NCBI RefSeq assembly: GCF_038562415.1
Contig: NZ_JBCFBA010000016.1
Span: 1 to 64,000 of the forward strand
Length of the DNA stretch: 64,000 nucleotides
Direction: 5' to 3'
Source of the DNA: Solidesulfovibrio sp.
GTDB lineage: Bacteria; Desulfobacterota; Desulfovibrionia; Desulfovibrionales; Desulfovibrionaceae
Positions 23,119 through 31,566 of this stretch are shown in pieces (position 1 is the first letter of the stretch; the number at the start of each line of letters is the position of its first letter). The notes under the pieces were generated by a model. The model was given only the letters and a program-made list of their open reading frames with translations. It was not told the origin of the DNA and searched no databases. Made by a program: the position numbers and the translations under genes.

Positions 23119-23739
23119 ATGAGCAGCCGAATCCCGAAATCGCTTGCCCTGTCTATTCTGTGTGGATGCCTCCTTTTTTCTCAATGGGCGTATGCGCAGG
23201 CCCCTGCGGAGCAGGCAGCCGCGCCGGCCGCCCCGCTCGCCGAGCAGAAAATGGGGCTGCCCGCGCCAATGGATAAGGATCTCGCCTTTCTCCTGGGAAA
23301 ATGGGAGACCAAGCTGAAGATTTTGCCCAATCCTCTTTCCGGCAATACCGAAGAGATAAAAGGGGGCGGCACGGCGGAATATCAATTTTTCGGAAAGGTC
23401 ATCCAAGGCACGCTCGCCAACGAAACCAGTAATGGCAAATACGAATTCAAAGAATTTCTCTGGTACGACGAGAGCAACAACATATACAACATATTTTCCA
23501 TCAGCAGCGAAGGCTATGCCATCAACAAGACGCTGACCCCGACGAAATCCAGCGAAAAGTTTGTCGTTCATTACTCCGGCACGCACAAAACCAATGCCGG
23601 CAAGGAAATCAAATTCACCGTCCAGGCAAAATACAAGATAATTTCCGACACCGAAGTCAAATACTCTTCGGACGTCAAGATCGGAAACGCCGATTTCGTT
23701 CCGTTCATACAACTCAAGATGCAGCGCGTGTCCCAGTAA
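23119..23739 (+). CDS. Secreted DUF1579-like beta-barrel protein
   Basis: 206 residues from the ATG at 23119, preceded by AAAGGAG. A signal peptide (MSSRIPKSLALSILCGCLLF, cleavage near YAQA) is followed by an Ala/Pro linker. The domain then starts LAFLLGKWETKLKILPNP and carries alternating strands ending FIQLKMQRVSQ. The LxGxW start is typical of DUF1579-type lipocalin-like barrels. Function unknown; a small-ligand binder is possible. It ends 18 bases before the putative peptide precursor and is on the same strand, so it may belong to that operon. Confidence 0.6.
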   Translation: MSSRIPKSLALSILCGCLLFSQWAYAQAPAEQAAAPAAPLAEQKMGLPAPMDKDLAFLLGKWETKLKILPNPLSGNTEEIKGGGTAEYQFFGKVIQGTLANETSNGKYEFKEFLWYDESNNIYNIFSISSEGYAINKTLTPTKSSEKFVVHYSGTHKTNAGKEIKFTVQAKYKIISDTEVKYSSDVKIGNADFVPFIQLKMQRVSQ

Positions 23740-23757
23740 CCGTGCAAGGATATGGCC

Positions 23758-23952
23758 ATGCAAAAAAAAGATATTCGTGATGCCGTGGAAAATCCTGTCC
23801 TGCGCGAAGCCCTTGACCGGATAGAAAAAGAGCGGGAGGGGCGCTGTGCCTTCCCCTTCTGGGGCAACTGGGGGAACTGGAGGAACTGGAGCAACTGGGG
23901 AAACTGGAGGAACTGGCGGAACTGGCATAACGGTTGGCACAACGGCTGGTAG
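23758..23952 (+). CDS. Putative RiPP precursor with nine Trp-x-Asn motifs
   Basis: 64 residues from the ATG at 23758, which has AAGGA seven bases upstream; the ATG at 23752 is too close to that site. Residues 1-29 form a charged, helical leader (DIRDAVENPVLREALDRIEK). From residue 35 the peptide is WGNWGNWRNWSNWGNWRN and so on, giving W-x-N at 35, 38, 41, 44, 47, 50, 53, 56 and 60, and ending at Trp64. Aromatic-x-Asn is the substrate pattern of radical SAM enzymes that make three-residue cyclophanes (triceptides). Two radical SAM/SPASM genes and an ABC exporter follow directly. The core is a 9-base DNA tandem repeat. Confidence 0.75.
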   Translation: MQKKDIRDAVENPVLREALDRIEKEREGRCAFPFWGNWGNWRNWSNWGNWRNWRNWHNGWHNGW

Positions 23953-24108
23953 CGGGAGCGTGCGGAAACCCTGCCAGGGCTCTGGCGGTTTCCGTTGCAC
24001 CGTCCAGGAGCAGGCGTTGGCCGACGGCTGCCAGCGGCCGGCCAGGTCGCCGCTTGCCCTCGCCAAACGGCCCGCTTCTGGTCGGCCGCCCCTGGAGAAT
24101 CCTGCGTC

Positions 24109-25362
24109 ATGTCGCTGTATCGTATGGCTGAATCGGTCTTTTTCCCCGTCATCCCGCAAATACAGGTTACCCTCAACTGTAACTTCCGCTGCACGTATTG
24201 CTTCCAGGATCACCGCGCAAGCGAGGTCATGGAACCCGCCACGGCGGAGGCGATCCTTGTCAAATGCGCCGAATACAACCGGGGCTGGATGCGCGGCGGC
24301 GCCCGGGGCGTTGTCGACGTGTTCTGGCATGGCGGCGAACCGCTCCTGGCCGGCCTGGATTTCTACCGCGAGATGCTGCGGATTCAGGCGAAGATGCCGG
24401 ACGTCACCTTCAAAAACCACCTCCAGACGAACGGGGCGCTGTTAAACGACGCCCTTGCGCGTTTTTTCGTCGAAAACGGCTTCCAGCTCGGCTTCAGCCT
24501 GGATGGGCCGCCGGAAATCAACGACCGCAGCCGCCGCACGGCAACCGGCCAACAGTCCGCCCACGAGGCCGCCATGCGCGGCATTGCCGCCTTTCGCCGC
24601 TTCTCGCCGCCGGGCGGCCGCGTGCCCATCATCGCCGTGGTGACGCGCGAGACCATGGCCCAGGCGGAAGCCTTCTACGCCTTTTTCAAGGAGATGGGCG
24701 CCGAGGTGCAACTGGACATCTACGACCTGCGCTGCGACGACCTGCGCCCCGCCTCCCCGGATGGCCTGTTCCGCCAGGCTCCGGCCGCGGCGCAGATCGA
24801 GCGGTTCCTGATACGGCTCTTCGACCTCTGGTTTTACGACCCGTAGCGCAGGGTCGATTTCAAGGAACTGCGCGACGACCTCGATCTCGTCCTGCGTGAC
24901 GAAGCGATCCTGGCCACCCCCCTGCACAAGAAGCGCTGCAACCCCGGGAGAACGATCTTCAACCCCCGGGGCCTCGTTTTCCCCTGCGACCAGTATGTCG
25001 GCGACGCGGCCACGGCCATCGGCGATATCCGCCGCGACGCGCTCGCGACGATCATGCGCCGCAAGGCGGCCTTGTGGGACGCGATCAAGATCGGCGTTCG
25101 CAAATCCGCCGAGGCCATGGCCTGTTCCACGTGCGACTGGGGGCTGTCCTGCATGGGCGGCTGCCTGACCTGCATGAAATACAACGCCATGCTGCTGGCG
25201 GCCCGGGCCAGGGGCCTGCCCGACGATCGCTGGCGGGACATGCCGGTGCCGGCGTCCCTTGGGGACCTGGCCGGCGAGACCTACTATTGCGAGGCGCTGC
25301 GCGGCTTGCGGCGGCATATAAAGGCTGCCGTGCGGCGGGAGCTGGACAAGGCGCATGGCTAG
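24109..25362 (+). pseudogene. Radical SAM/SPASM peptide-modifying enzyme 1, split by an in-frame TAG
   Basis: From the ATG at 24109 the frame encodes a radical SAM domain with C24-x3-C28-x2-C31 (CNFRCTYC), the WHGGEPLL motif and an LQTNGALL strand. It then meets TAG at 24844-24846 (codon 246). The same frame continues without any shift to 25362 and encodes RRVDFKELRDDL, then a Cys-rich SPASM domain: CNPGR, FPCDQY, CSTCDWGLSCMGGCLTC and YYC. With the TAG read through, the protein would have 417 residues, a normal length. TAG is one base from CAG, GAG or AAG. Options are a nonsense mutation, a sequencing error, natural readthrough, or two separate polypeptides. It overlaps enzyme 2 by 8 bases. 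Confidence 0.75.
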
Positions 25363-26419
25363 CCGGGCCTTCACCGTCACCCTGGAGCCGGTGGCGGCCT
25401 GCAACCTCGCCTGCGCCTACTGCTATGCGGTAAAAGGGACCGCCGCCCAGCCGGATGCGGGCCTTTTCCTGCGCAGCCTCGCCCGGATCGGCCGCTACGC
25501 CGCGGACCAGGGCTTTGACGAGGTCCACTGCGTCTGGCTGGGGGGGGAGCCGCTGCTGGCCGGGCATGCCTTCTTCGAAGGCGTGGCGGACTGGACGGCC
25601 GCGGCCCCCGCGGGGATCAGGGTCCGGCATTTCCTGCAGACCAACGGCCTGTTGCTGGATGACGCCTATTGCCGCCTGTTCAAGGCCGCGGACGTCCAAC
25701 TGGGCCTGAGCCTGGACGGCCCCCAAGCCGTCCATGACGCCTTGCGGCGCACCAGCCAGGGAGGGCCGACCTTCCCCCGGGTCATGGCGGCCGCCGAGCT
25801 GCTGCGGCGGCACGCAGTCCCCTTCGGCTGCGCCGCGGTGGTCACCCGGATGACGCTCGGCCGGGAGCAGGAAATCTACGATTTTTTCTGCGGCCTGGGC
25901 TGCGGCTTCCGGATCAACCCCGTCATCCCCGGCCCGGGGGCCGCGCGGCGGAACGTCCTGATCGAACCCGAGGAATACGGCCGTTGCCTCGTCCGCTTCT
26001 TTGACGCCTGGAGCGACCCGCGAGGGGACCGGGTGCCTGTCTCCCCCCTGGACAACTACGTGGTGGCGCTTTTGGGCGGCGAACTTCGGGAATGCCAGCA
26101 ACAGCCTTCGTGCGCCCGCCAGGGCCTGGGGCTCAAACCCAACGGCGATGTGGTGCGTTGCGGCCGTTTCCAGGACAGGATCCTGGGCAATCTCGAGGAA
26201 GCCGACCTGGACGCGCTCCTGGCGGGCCGGGAGCCCGACCCGTTCGAGGCTCGGGTTGCCGCGCTCACGGGCTGTCATGGCTGTTCCTATTGGCGGCAAT
26301 GCCATGGGGGCTGCCCGCATAACGCGGTCGCCTTCGGGCGCGACCTTCAGGCCAGGGATCCTTTCTGTGCCGCATTCAAGATGATTTTTTCCCACATCGC
26401 GCGTGCCTTGTCCCTATGA
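25355..26419 (+). CDS. Radical SAM/SPASM peptide-modifying enzyme 2
   Basis: 354 residues. The radical SAM motif is C16-x3-C20-x2-C23 (CNLACAYCY), followed by WLGGEPLLAG, HFLQTNGLLLDD and LSLDGP. The C-terminal SPASM region shows CQQQPSC, RCGRFQD, then CHGCSYWRQCHGGCPHN and a final FC, enough for two auxiliary 4Fe-4S clusters. Resemblance to FxsB- or GrrM-like maturases is by motif only. It overlaps enzyme 1 by 8 bases and the exporter by 4 (ATGA), so all are translationally coupled. It is intact, so it could modify the precursor even if enzyme 1 is dead. Confidence 0.88.
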   Translation: MASRAFTVTLEPVAACNLACAYCYAVKGTAAQPDAGLFLRSLARIGRYAADQGFDEVHCVWLGGEPLLAGHAFFEGVADWTAAAPAGIRVRHFLQTNGLLLDDAYCRLFKAADVQLGLSLDGPQAVHDALRRTSQGGPTFPRVMAAAELLRRHAVPFGCAAVVTRMTLGREQEIYDFFCGLGCGFRINPVIPGPGAARRNVLIEPEEYGRCLVRFFDAWSDPRGDRVPVSPLDNYVVALLGGELRECQQQPSCARQGLGLKPNGDVVRCGRFQDRILGNLEEADLDALLAGREPDPFEARVAALTGCHGCSYWRQCHGGCPHNAVAFGRDLQARDPFCAAFKMIFSHIARALSL

Positions 26420-28131
26420 ACACCCCCGCGCCCCACGCCCCTGTCCGGACCTGGCTTGCCCGCAACCTCAAGCGCCATGGGGGCGTGCTGTCTGTCCTGC
26501 TGCTGTTGCAGGTGTTTTGCGCGCTGCTCGTTTCCGTGCAGCCGCTGCTGTTTCAGCGCATCGTTTCCCTGGTCGTCTCCGGCGACCAGGTGTTTCCCCT
26601 CGGCAAGGGGCTGCGCTTGCTGGCCGACCTGGCCCTCGTCTACCTGGCCGGCGCGCTCTTTCAGGGCCTGGGCGGCTATGCCGCCTCGCGATTTGCCGCG
26701 AATTTTTCCCGCCAACTGCAAGTCGATTTTTTCGAAAAGATGCTCCGGTTGCCGATCCAGACCCTGCGTAGCCAATCCGCCGGCGAATTTTTCACCAAGT
26801 TCAGTTTCGACACCTCCCAGGCGGAGATGTTCCTCGTCGTTTTCCTTCCGTCGGTCACCCGGGAACTGCTCACGGTCCTGGCGGTCACGATCATCCTTCT
26901 GGCGAGCTGTCCCCTCATGCTGACGGCTACCGCCCTTGGCATCGTCGTCGTGACCAGCGCCACGACCGCGTCGCTCCATGTCGTCATGGCGCGGTTCGCC
27001 CAAACGCAGCGGACCCAGTCCGGCACGATCAACAGCCTGCTCGATGAAACGCTCCAGGGCATCGACACGCTCAAGACGCTCGCTTCGGAAGGACGGCATG
27101 GTCGCCGGTTCGAACGGCTCGCCACGCAACTGCGCGATGTTTCCGTCAAGGCCGGCTTGACCGGCGCAGGCTTTTCCTCCGTCTTGGACCTTGTCGCCAA
27201 GGGGGGGGGCATTCTCCTCATATTCCTGGCCTATCGCCTCATCGCCCGGGGAGAAATCGATTCCGAGGCCTTTCTGCTCTTTTTCTTCTACGCCAGCATC
27301 CTGCAAATGAGTGTGGCGGCCCTCGTCAATACGCTCTCGAATTTCCAGCCCCAGTTGGTCGGACTGCGCAACGTCGCGGCCTTTCTGGCCGAGCCGGTGG
27401 AGGACCGGGTGGGGCCGGTCGGCACGGAAACCCTCACCGCATCCGTGCCCATCGAGATTTCCGGGCTCACCTTCGGATATCCGGGCAAGAGGCTGCTGTT
27501 TTGCGACGCCCGGCTCCTGGCCCCGGCCAACGGCACCACCCTCATCCACGGGCCGAGTGGTGCGGGCAAATCGACCCTGATCAATCTCCTGCACGGGTTT
27601 TATGCGCCAAGCCGAGGGCGGATTTTTTTCGGCGCATTGCCCCTGGAGCGCCTGGAGCGGTCGGAGCTGCGGCGCAAGGTCGGGGTGGTGACCCAGGATC
27701 ACTTTATTTTCAGCGAATCGATCCGGGACAACATCCGCATCGGCAATCCCGATGCCGATGATGCCCGGGTCATGACCGCCGTGGCCAAGGCCCATCTCGA
27801 AGGCGTGGTGGGGCGCCTGCCGGGCGGCCTGGACTTTCGCCTGGACCCTCGGGGCAAGGGCCTGAGCGCCGGCGAGCGCCAGCGGATCGCTATCGCGCGC
27901 ATCCTGCTCACCGATGCGCCCATCATGCTGCTCGACGAACCGTGGTCGAACCTCGACATGGATGTGCGGTTCCTGCTGGCCGAGGTCATCAACGAATGCC
28001 GCACGCACAAGACGATCGTGATCATGTCCCACGAAGATATTCCCACGCTGATCGTCGATCGTGTCTATCGGCTCGATCCGGAAACAGGAACATTCGTGCC
28101 CGAGGCGCACCGCCTGGGAAGCCGGCCCTGA
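26416..28131 (+). CDS. ABC exporter (fused permease-ATPase) of the RiPP locus
   Basis: 571 residues. The N-terminal transmembrane domain (about 20-310) has six hydrophobic spans. The ATPase domain follows, with Walker A GPSGAGKST (about 379), the LSAGERQRIAIARI signature (about 484) and Walker B IMLLDEP (about 505). It is a homodimeric MsbA/LapB-type half-transporter. There is no N-terminal C39 peptidase domain, so leader removal must be done elsewhere. Coupled to enzyme 2 by ATGA, it most likely exports the modified peptide. Confidence 0.9.
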   Translation: MNTPAPHAPVRTWLARNLKRHGGVLSVLLLLQVFCALLVSVQPLLFQRIVSLVVSGDQVFPLGKGLRLLADLALVYLAGALFQGLGGYAASRFAANFSRQLQVDFFEKMLRLPIQTLRSQSAGEFFTKFSFDTSQAEMFLVVFLPSVTRELLTVLAVTIILLASCPLMLTATALGIVVVTSATTASLHVVMARFAQTQRTQSGTINSLLDETLQGIDTLKTLASEGRHGRRFERLATQLRDVSVKAGLTGAGFSSVLDLVAKGGGILLIFLAYRLIARGEIDSEAFLLFFFYASILQMSVAALVNTLSNFQPQLVGLRNVAAFLAEPVEDRVGPVGTETLTASVPIEISGLTFGYPGKRLLFCDARLLAPANGTTLIHGPSGAGKSTLINLLHGFYAPSRGRIFFGALPLERLERSELRRKVGVVTQDHFIFSESIRDNIRIGNPDADDARVMTAVAKAHLEGVVGRLPGGLDFRLDPRGKGLSAGERQRIAIARILLTDAPIMLLDEPWSNLDMDVRFLLAEVINECRTHKTIVIMSHEDIPTLIVDRVYRLDPETGTFVPEAHRLGSRP

Positions 28132-28257
28132 ATGTCCTCTGTCGAAAGGATACTGCATGCCGATGGACTTGACGTGTTGATTTTGCTAGGGGCGAGATGG
28201 CTACTCGAATAGCGTCTTGTTGTTTCGCCATCATATACGCGGGAGGCTTGTCGAATC

Positions 28258-28860
28258 ATGAACAGCGAGAAAGGAGTGGGGAGCCGAGGCGCTGGGTTTC
28301 CGAGAATGGCCTTGATAATGACAATTGTCTGCCTGGCTGCCAGCATTACACAGGTCCGCCCCGCGGCGGGGCAAGCAAATCCGGACAAGATCAAGGTCGT
28401 CGGCTACCTGCTGGACAGCACATATTCTGAGGATCCTCAGAAGATGAAGCAGCTCCGTCGGAACCTGCGCGAGATATATTGCAAACAAAAGAATGTGGAA
28501 GGGCTGCTGCCGGTCCTGTTCTCCAGCGAAATAAATGCCTCCAAGACGGTTCAGCCCCTCCCCATCGGGGACAGCGCCGCCAAGCTGCTCTATATTTATG
28601 CCAATTCCGACAAGGATTCCCCGGAGAACAAGGTGAAAGTGATCCTGGTCATAGCATTCCCGGACGAAGTTGCCGGAACGCTGCAGTTTCACCGGGTATC
28701 CAAGCAAACCAACGTCAAGCCGTGGTCCTTCACAAAGGAAATGAAAGGGCAGCGTTGCGATATCTCCGGTCAACGCCCCGAGTCCTTTGTTCCAGGCTTT
28801 GGAACCACGTGGACCATTTTGGCCAATGACGAGGAATGGAAGTTCCAGGTGGAGCGATGA
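28258..28860 (+). CDS. Secreted protein of unknown function
   Basis: 200 residues. A hydrophobic segment after a charged N-terminus (MALIMTIVCLAASI, then VRPAAGQA) looks like a signal peptide. The rest is a mixed alpha/beta domain with no motif I recognise; Cys pairs are sparse. The stop overlaps the start of the next gene (ATGA). It follows the exporter by 126 bases on the same strand, so it may be part of the peptide locus. Confidence 0.6.
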   Translation: MNSEKGVGSRGAGFPRMALIMTIVCLAASITQVRPAAGQANPDKIKVVGYLLDSTYSEDPQKMKQLRRNLREIYCKQKNVEGLLPVLFSSEINASKTVQPLPIGDSAAKLLYIYANSDKDSPENKVKVILVIAFPDEVAGTLQFHRVSKQTNVKPWSFTKEMKGQRCDISGQRPESFVPGFGTTWTILANDEEWKFQVER

Positions 28861-29450
28861 GAATTCTCGATTATCTGGCCAAGACCGAGACCGAAACCAG
28901 GCTGGAAAAACTGGTCTACACGTTTTTTGACAAGATCATCATCGGCCTGCTCACCGCCGTCCTGCTTGTCAGCTTTCAGCAGCGCAATGCCTTTCAAGAA
29001 AAAAGGAAAGATGCCCTCCTTGCCGTCAACAAGGTAACGACGGACAACATGGTGCAAAAGCGCAATGAATTTGAAACGAGCTTTGAAAATTTCTATATCC
29101 TGTGCATGAACAACAGTTATGCCTGCCAACTTTCCTCGGAGGAACAATCGAGTGCCATGCAGTTGACGAACCGGGTCTATCTCGCACTCACAAACCTGCG
29201 GTCAACCATGCATCTGGATAACGACAATGACTATACATCCGCCCAGAAAAAGCTGGTAAGGGAGATGAATACCATAACAGCCAAACTGTCTGTGGCTTTC
29301 ACCAACAAAACAAGAGCCTATACAACGCAACAGTTGACCGACGACCTGGACAACTTGAACAAAGACTATTTGAACATGCTTCAAATATTGAAGAATGCCA
29401 TTTCCGACAAGGTCAAGCACGATTACGATCTGGTGCAGCACGAAGAATAG
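28857..29450 (+). CDS. Membrane-anchored helical protein of unknown function
   Basis: 197 residues from the ATG at 28857. One transmembrane segment lies near the N-terminus (about 27-41, IIIGLLTAVLLVSF), followed by about 150 residues that look mostly helical and coiled. Two Cys occur at about 83 and 89. No family recognised. Coupled to the gene upstream by a 4-base overlap, which suggests that the two products act together. Confidence 0.6.
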   Translation: MRILDYLAKTETETRLEKLVYTFFDKIIIGLLTAVLLVSFQQRNAFQEKRKDALLAVNKVTTDNMVQKRNEFETSFENFYILCMNNSYACQLSSEEQSSAMQLTNRVYLALTNLRSTMHLDNDNDYTSAQKKLVREMNTITAKLSVAFTNKTRAYTTQQLTDDLDNLNKDYLNMLQILKNAISDKVKHDYDLVQHEE

Positions 29451-30095
29451 CGGTCCCTGGAACATGCCGTGCCGCCTTGCGGGGCTGCTCCACGCAATAT
29501 GCCGACGGTTCGGCTCGTCCCTTGGGCCACGGCAACGCTCTTTCCGCCGGAGGCGGGCTTTCCCTCGATCCGGCCCCTCTCGCGATCCTGCAAGAGGCGA
29601 TCGCCGCCTGCCAGCGGTTCTTCCGGGAACAACGCGACTTGTCCCTGGCCCGCGACGCCATATCCTGGTGCCGGCCCGGGACAAGGGGGGATTTTCCCGA
29701 TTGCCGGCGAACGCCAGCCGCGCGCCGGCGGATCGGGCCGTCCGCCGGGCGGACGTGGTGCTCGCCTAAGGAGAACAACCACGGCCCGGTGAGCGGGCCG
29801 GCGCAACACGGCTTCGCCCGGGGCAGCGAGCCCGTCGTGCCCCTGGAGGGGAGCCATGCCCCCTGGGCGGGGGCGTGGCTTGATGCCGTTGCGGCGGTCG
29901 AGGCCCGCGCCGTCGTGTGACCGTCTCGGAAAGCGGGCCAAGTCTCGTCTCCCGCCTCGCCGGCAGCCCCGGACCGGGGCGGCCTGCCTTTCAAATTTGG
30001 AATCCCCTTTGATGGATCAGAAACAGCGCAGGGCATCGCTTTTGCGGTCTTGTTTTTTGTCCAATGAAAACAGGAAGATATCTGCTTGATCCGGT
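29451..30095. other. GC-rich intergenic region with an orphan CRISPR-like repeat
   Basis: About 640 bases without a gene I can support; open frames on both strands are low-complexity. At 29855-29886 the sequence (GCCCCCTGGGCGGGGGCGTGG core) matches the array repeat at about 25 of 32 positions. The stretch just before the sigma-54 promoter is less GC-rich. Confidence 0.4.
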
Positions 30096-30111
30096 TGGCA
30101 CGAGGTCTGCA
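30096..30111 (+). promoter_or_regulatory. Sigma-54 promoter of the MmgE/PrpD-lyase operon
   Basis: TGGCACG (30096-30102), four bases, then CTGCA (30107-30111) matches the -24/-12 consensus TGGCACR-N4-TTGCW with a single mismatch. It lies 45 bases before the ATG at 30156, a normal leader length. A sigma-54 activator gene of matching function is at 40321. Confidence 0.7.
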
Positions 30112-30155
30112 ATGCCAAGGAGTGATAGAATCATAAATCGTATGAGAGGTGTTGT

Positions 30156-31508
30156 ATGGAAGAATCATCCACGCAAATACTTTCAAAATTTCTTCATTCT
30201 CTGAAATATGAGGATTTGCCAGAATCGACGATAAATATAATCAAGCAATGTGCTGTCGATTATTTTGCATCTGCATGGAATAGTTATGGATCTCCATTAT
30301 TTTACAAGTATGTCGATTATGCCATTTCTCTAGGTGTCGTCGACAGATTCCCAATCATAGGAGGATATCGTACATCATTATATTGGTCTGTCTTTGCCAA
30401 CGCGGCCATATCGCATATAACAGAAGTTGACGATATTCACAGGGCAAGCACGATGCATGTGGGCATATCGATTTTCCCCGTCGTGCTTGGTATTGCAAAG
30501 GAGAGGAAATTAAGCGGAAAAGAGATCGTCCAGAGTATTGCCTGCGGGTATGAGGCGTCTATTCGCGTCGGCGAGTTCCTGGGGCGCAGTCACTACAACA
30601 TCTTTCATACGACGGGCACGGCCGGCAGTTTCGGCGCCGCCGCCGCCGCGGCCAAGGCCTTGGGCCTGGATGCGGAGAAGACCGCCCACGCCCTGGGGCA
30701 TGCCGGAACCCAGGCCAACGCCCTGTGGCAGTTCCTGGATGACGGCGCCCTGGCCGCCAAGGCCTTCCATCCCGGCCGGGCGGCGCAAAACGGCATCGCC
30801 GCCGCCTATCTGGCGGCGCAAGGCATCCCGGGCGCGACCCGCATCCTGGAAGGGCAGCGGGGATACGGCAGCTACGCCACCTGCACGCCCAACCTGGAGG
30901 CCGTGACCGCCAACCTCGGCAGCCCCGACAAGGTCGAGGAAATCTGTTTCAAGAGCTATCCGACCTGCGGCCAGACGCATTCCATGCTCGACGCGCTGCG
31001 GGACCTCCTGGCCGAACACCGGCTGGCGGCCTCGGATGTCCGGGAAATCGAGGCCCGGGTCTACCAGCAGGCCATCAATATCGCCGGGATCGCCCAGCCC
31101 CGGACGCTGGAGGAGGCGAAGTTCTCGCTTCCGACCTGCCTGGCCATCATGCTGGTCATGGGCGATCTGACCTTTTCCAACATGACCTGGGAGACCGTGT
31201 CCCAGCCGGCCGTGCGGGAGGCGGCCGCCAAGATCCGCCTCGTCTTTGACCCCGGGATCGACGCCAAATTCCCCGCCACCCGCCCGTGCCGCATCATCGT
31301 GCGCACCAGGGACGGCCGCGAACTGTCGCGGGAAAACTACTACCGGACCGGGGATCCCGAAAAGCCCATGAGCCTGGCCCGCATGCGGGACAAGTTCCGC
31401 GACCTGACGGGCCATTCCCTGTCCCGGGACAGGCAGAACATGATCCTTGACTGGTGCGAGGCGCTCCCGGACAGCGTCATGACCACCGACCTGTTCCTGA
31501 ATAACTGA
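30156..31508 (+). CDS. MmgE/PrpD-family enzyme (iminodisuccinate-epimerase-like or 2-methylcitrate dehydratase-like)
   Basis: 450 residues, full length for the family. Motifs include AAISHITEVDDIHRASTMHVG, YEASIRVGEFLG, the Ala-rich helix near 150, GHAGTQANALWQF and the KSYPTCGQTHSMLDAL segment with its Lys and His. The family includes 2-methylcitrate dehydratase, cis-aconitate decarboxylase and the iminodisuccinate epimerase of Agrobacterium. No methylcitrate synthase or lyase is near, but a C-N lyase gene follows 58 bases later. This favours an epimerase or racemase of an amino- or iminodicarboxylate; that choice is inference. The first 130 codons are AT-richer than the rest. Expression should depend on sigma-54. 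Confidence 0.8.
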   Translation: MEESSTQILSKFLHSLKYEDLPESTINIIKQCAVDYFASAWNSYGSPLFYKYVDYAISLGVVDRFPIIGGYRTSLYWSVFANAAISHITEVDDIHRASTMHVGISIFPVVLGIAKERKLSGKEIVQSIACGYEASIRVGEFLGRSHYNIFHTTGTAGSFGAAAAAAKALGLDAEKTAHALGHAGTQANALWQFLDDGALAAKAFHPGRAAQNGIAAAYLAAQGIPGATRILEGQRGYGSYATCTPNLEAVTANLGSPDKVEEICFKSYPTCGQTHSMLDALRDLLAEHRLAASDVREIEARVYQQAINIAGIAQPRTLEEAKFSLPTCLAIMLVMGDLTFSNMTWETVSQPAVREAAAKIRLVFDPGIDAKFPATRPCRIIVRTRDGRELSRENYYRTGDPEKPMSLARMRDKFRDLTGHSLSRDRQNMILDWCEALPDSVMTTDLFLNN

Positions 31509-31566
31509 TACGCCCCGGCCGTATGCCGGATATCGCCGCAACACTGTAACCACAGGAGTACGATTC

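Noticed and set aside
23846-23960. Collagen-like GTG/GAT repeats in frame 2 and Pro-Val-Pro repeats on the minus strand over the precursor
   Set aside because: They are other-frame readings of the same 9-base tandem repeat. Only the W-x-N frame has a ribosome site, a leader of normal composition and a stop placed just after the repeat.
29477-29920. Plus-strand frame of 147 codons between the peptide locus and the sigma-54 operon
   Set aside because: Low-complexity Arg/Ala/Pro-rich, no ribosome site, no motif, and it passes through the repeat-like sequence.
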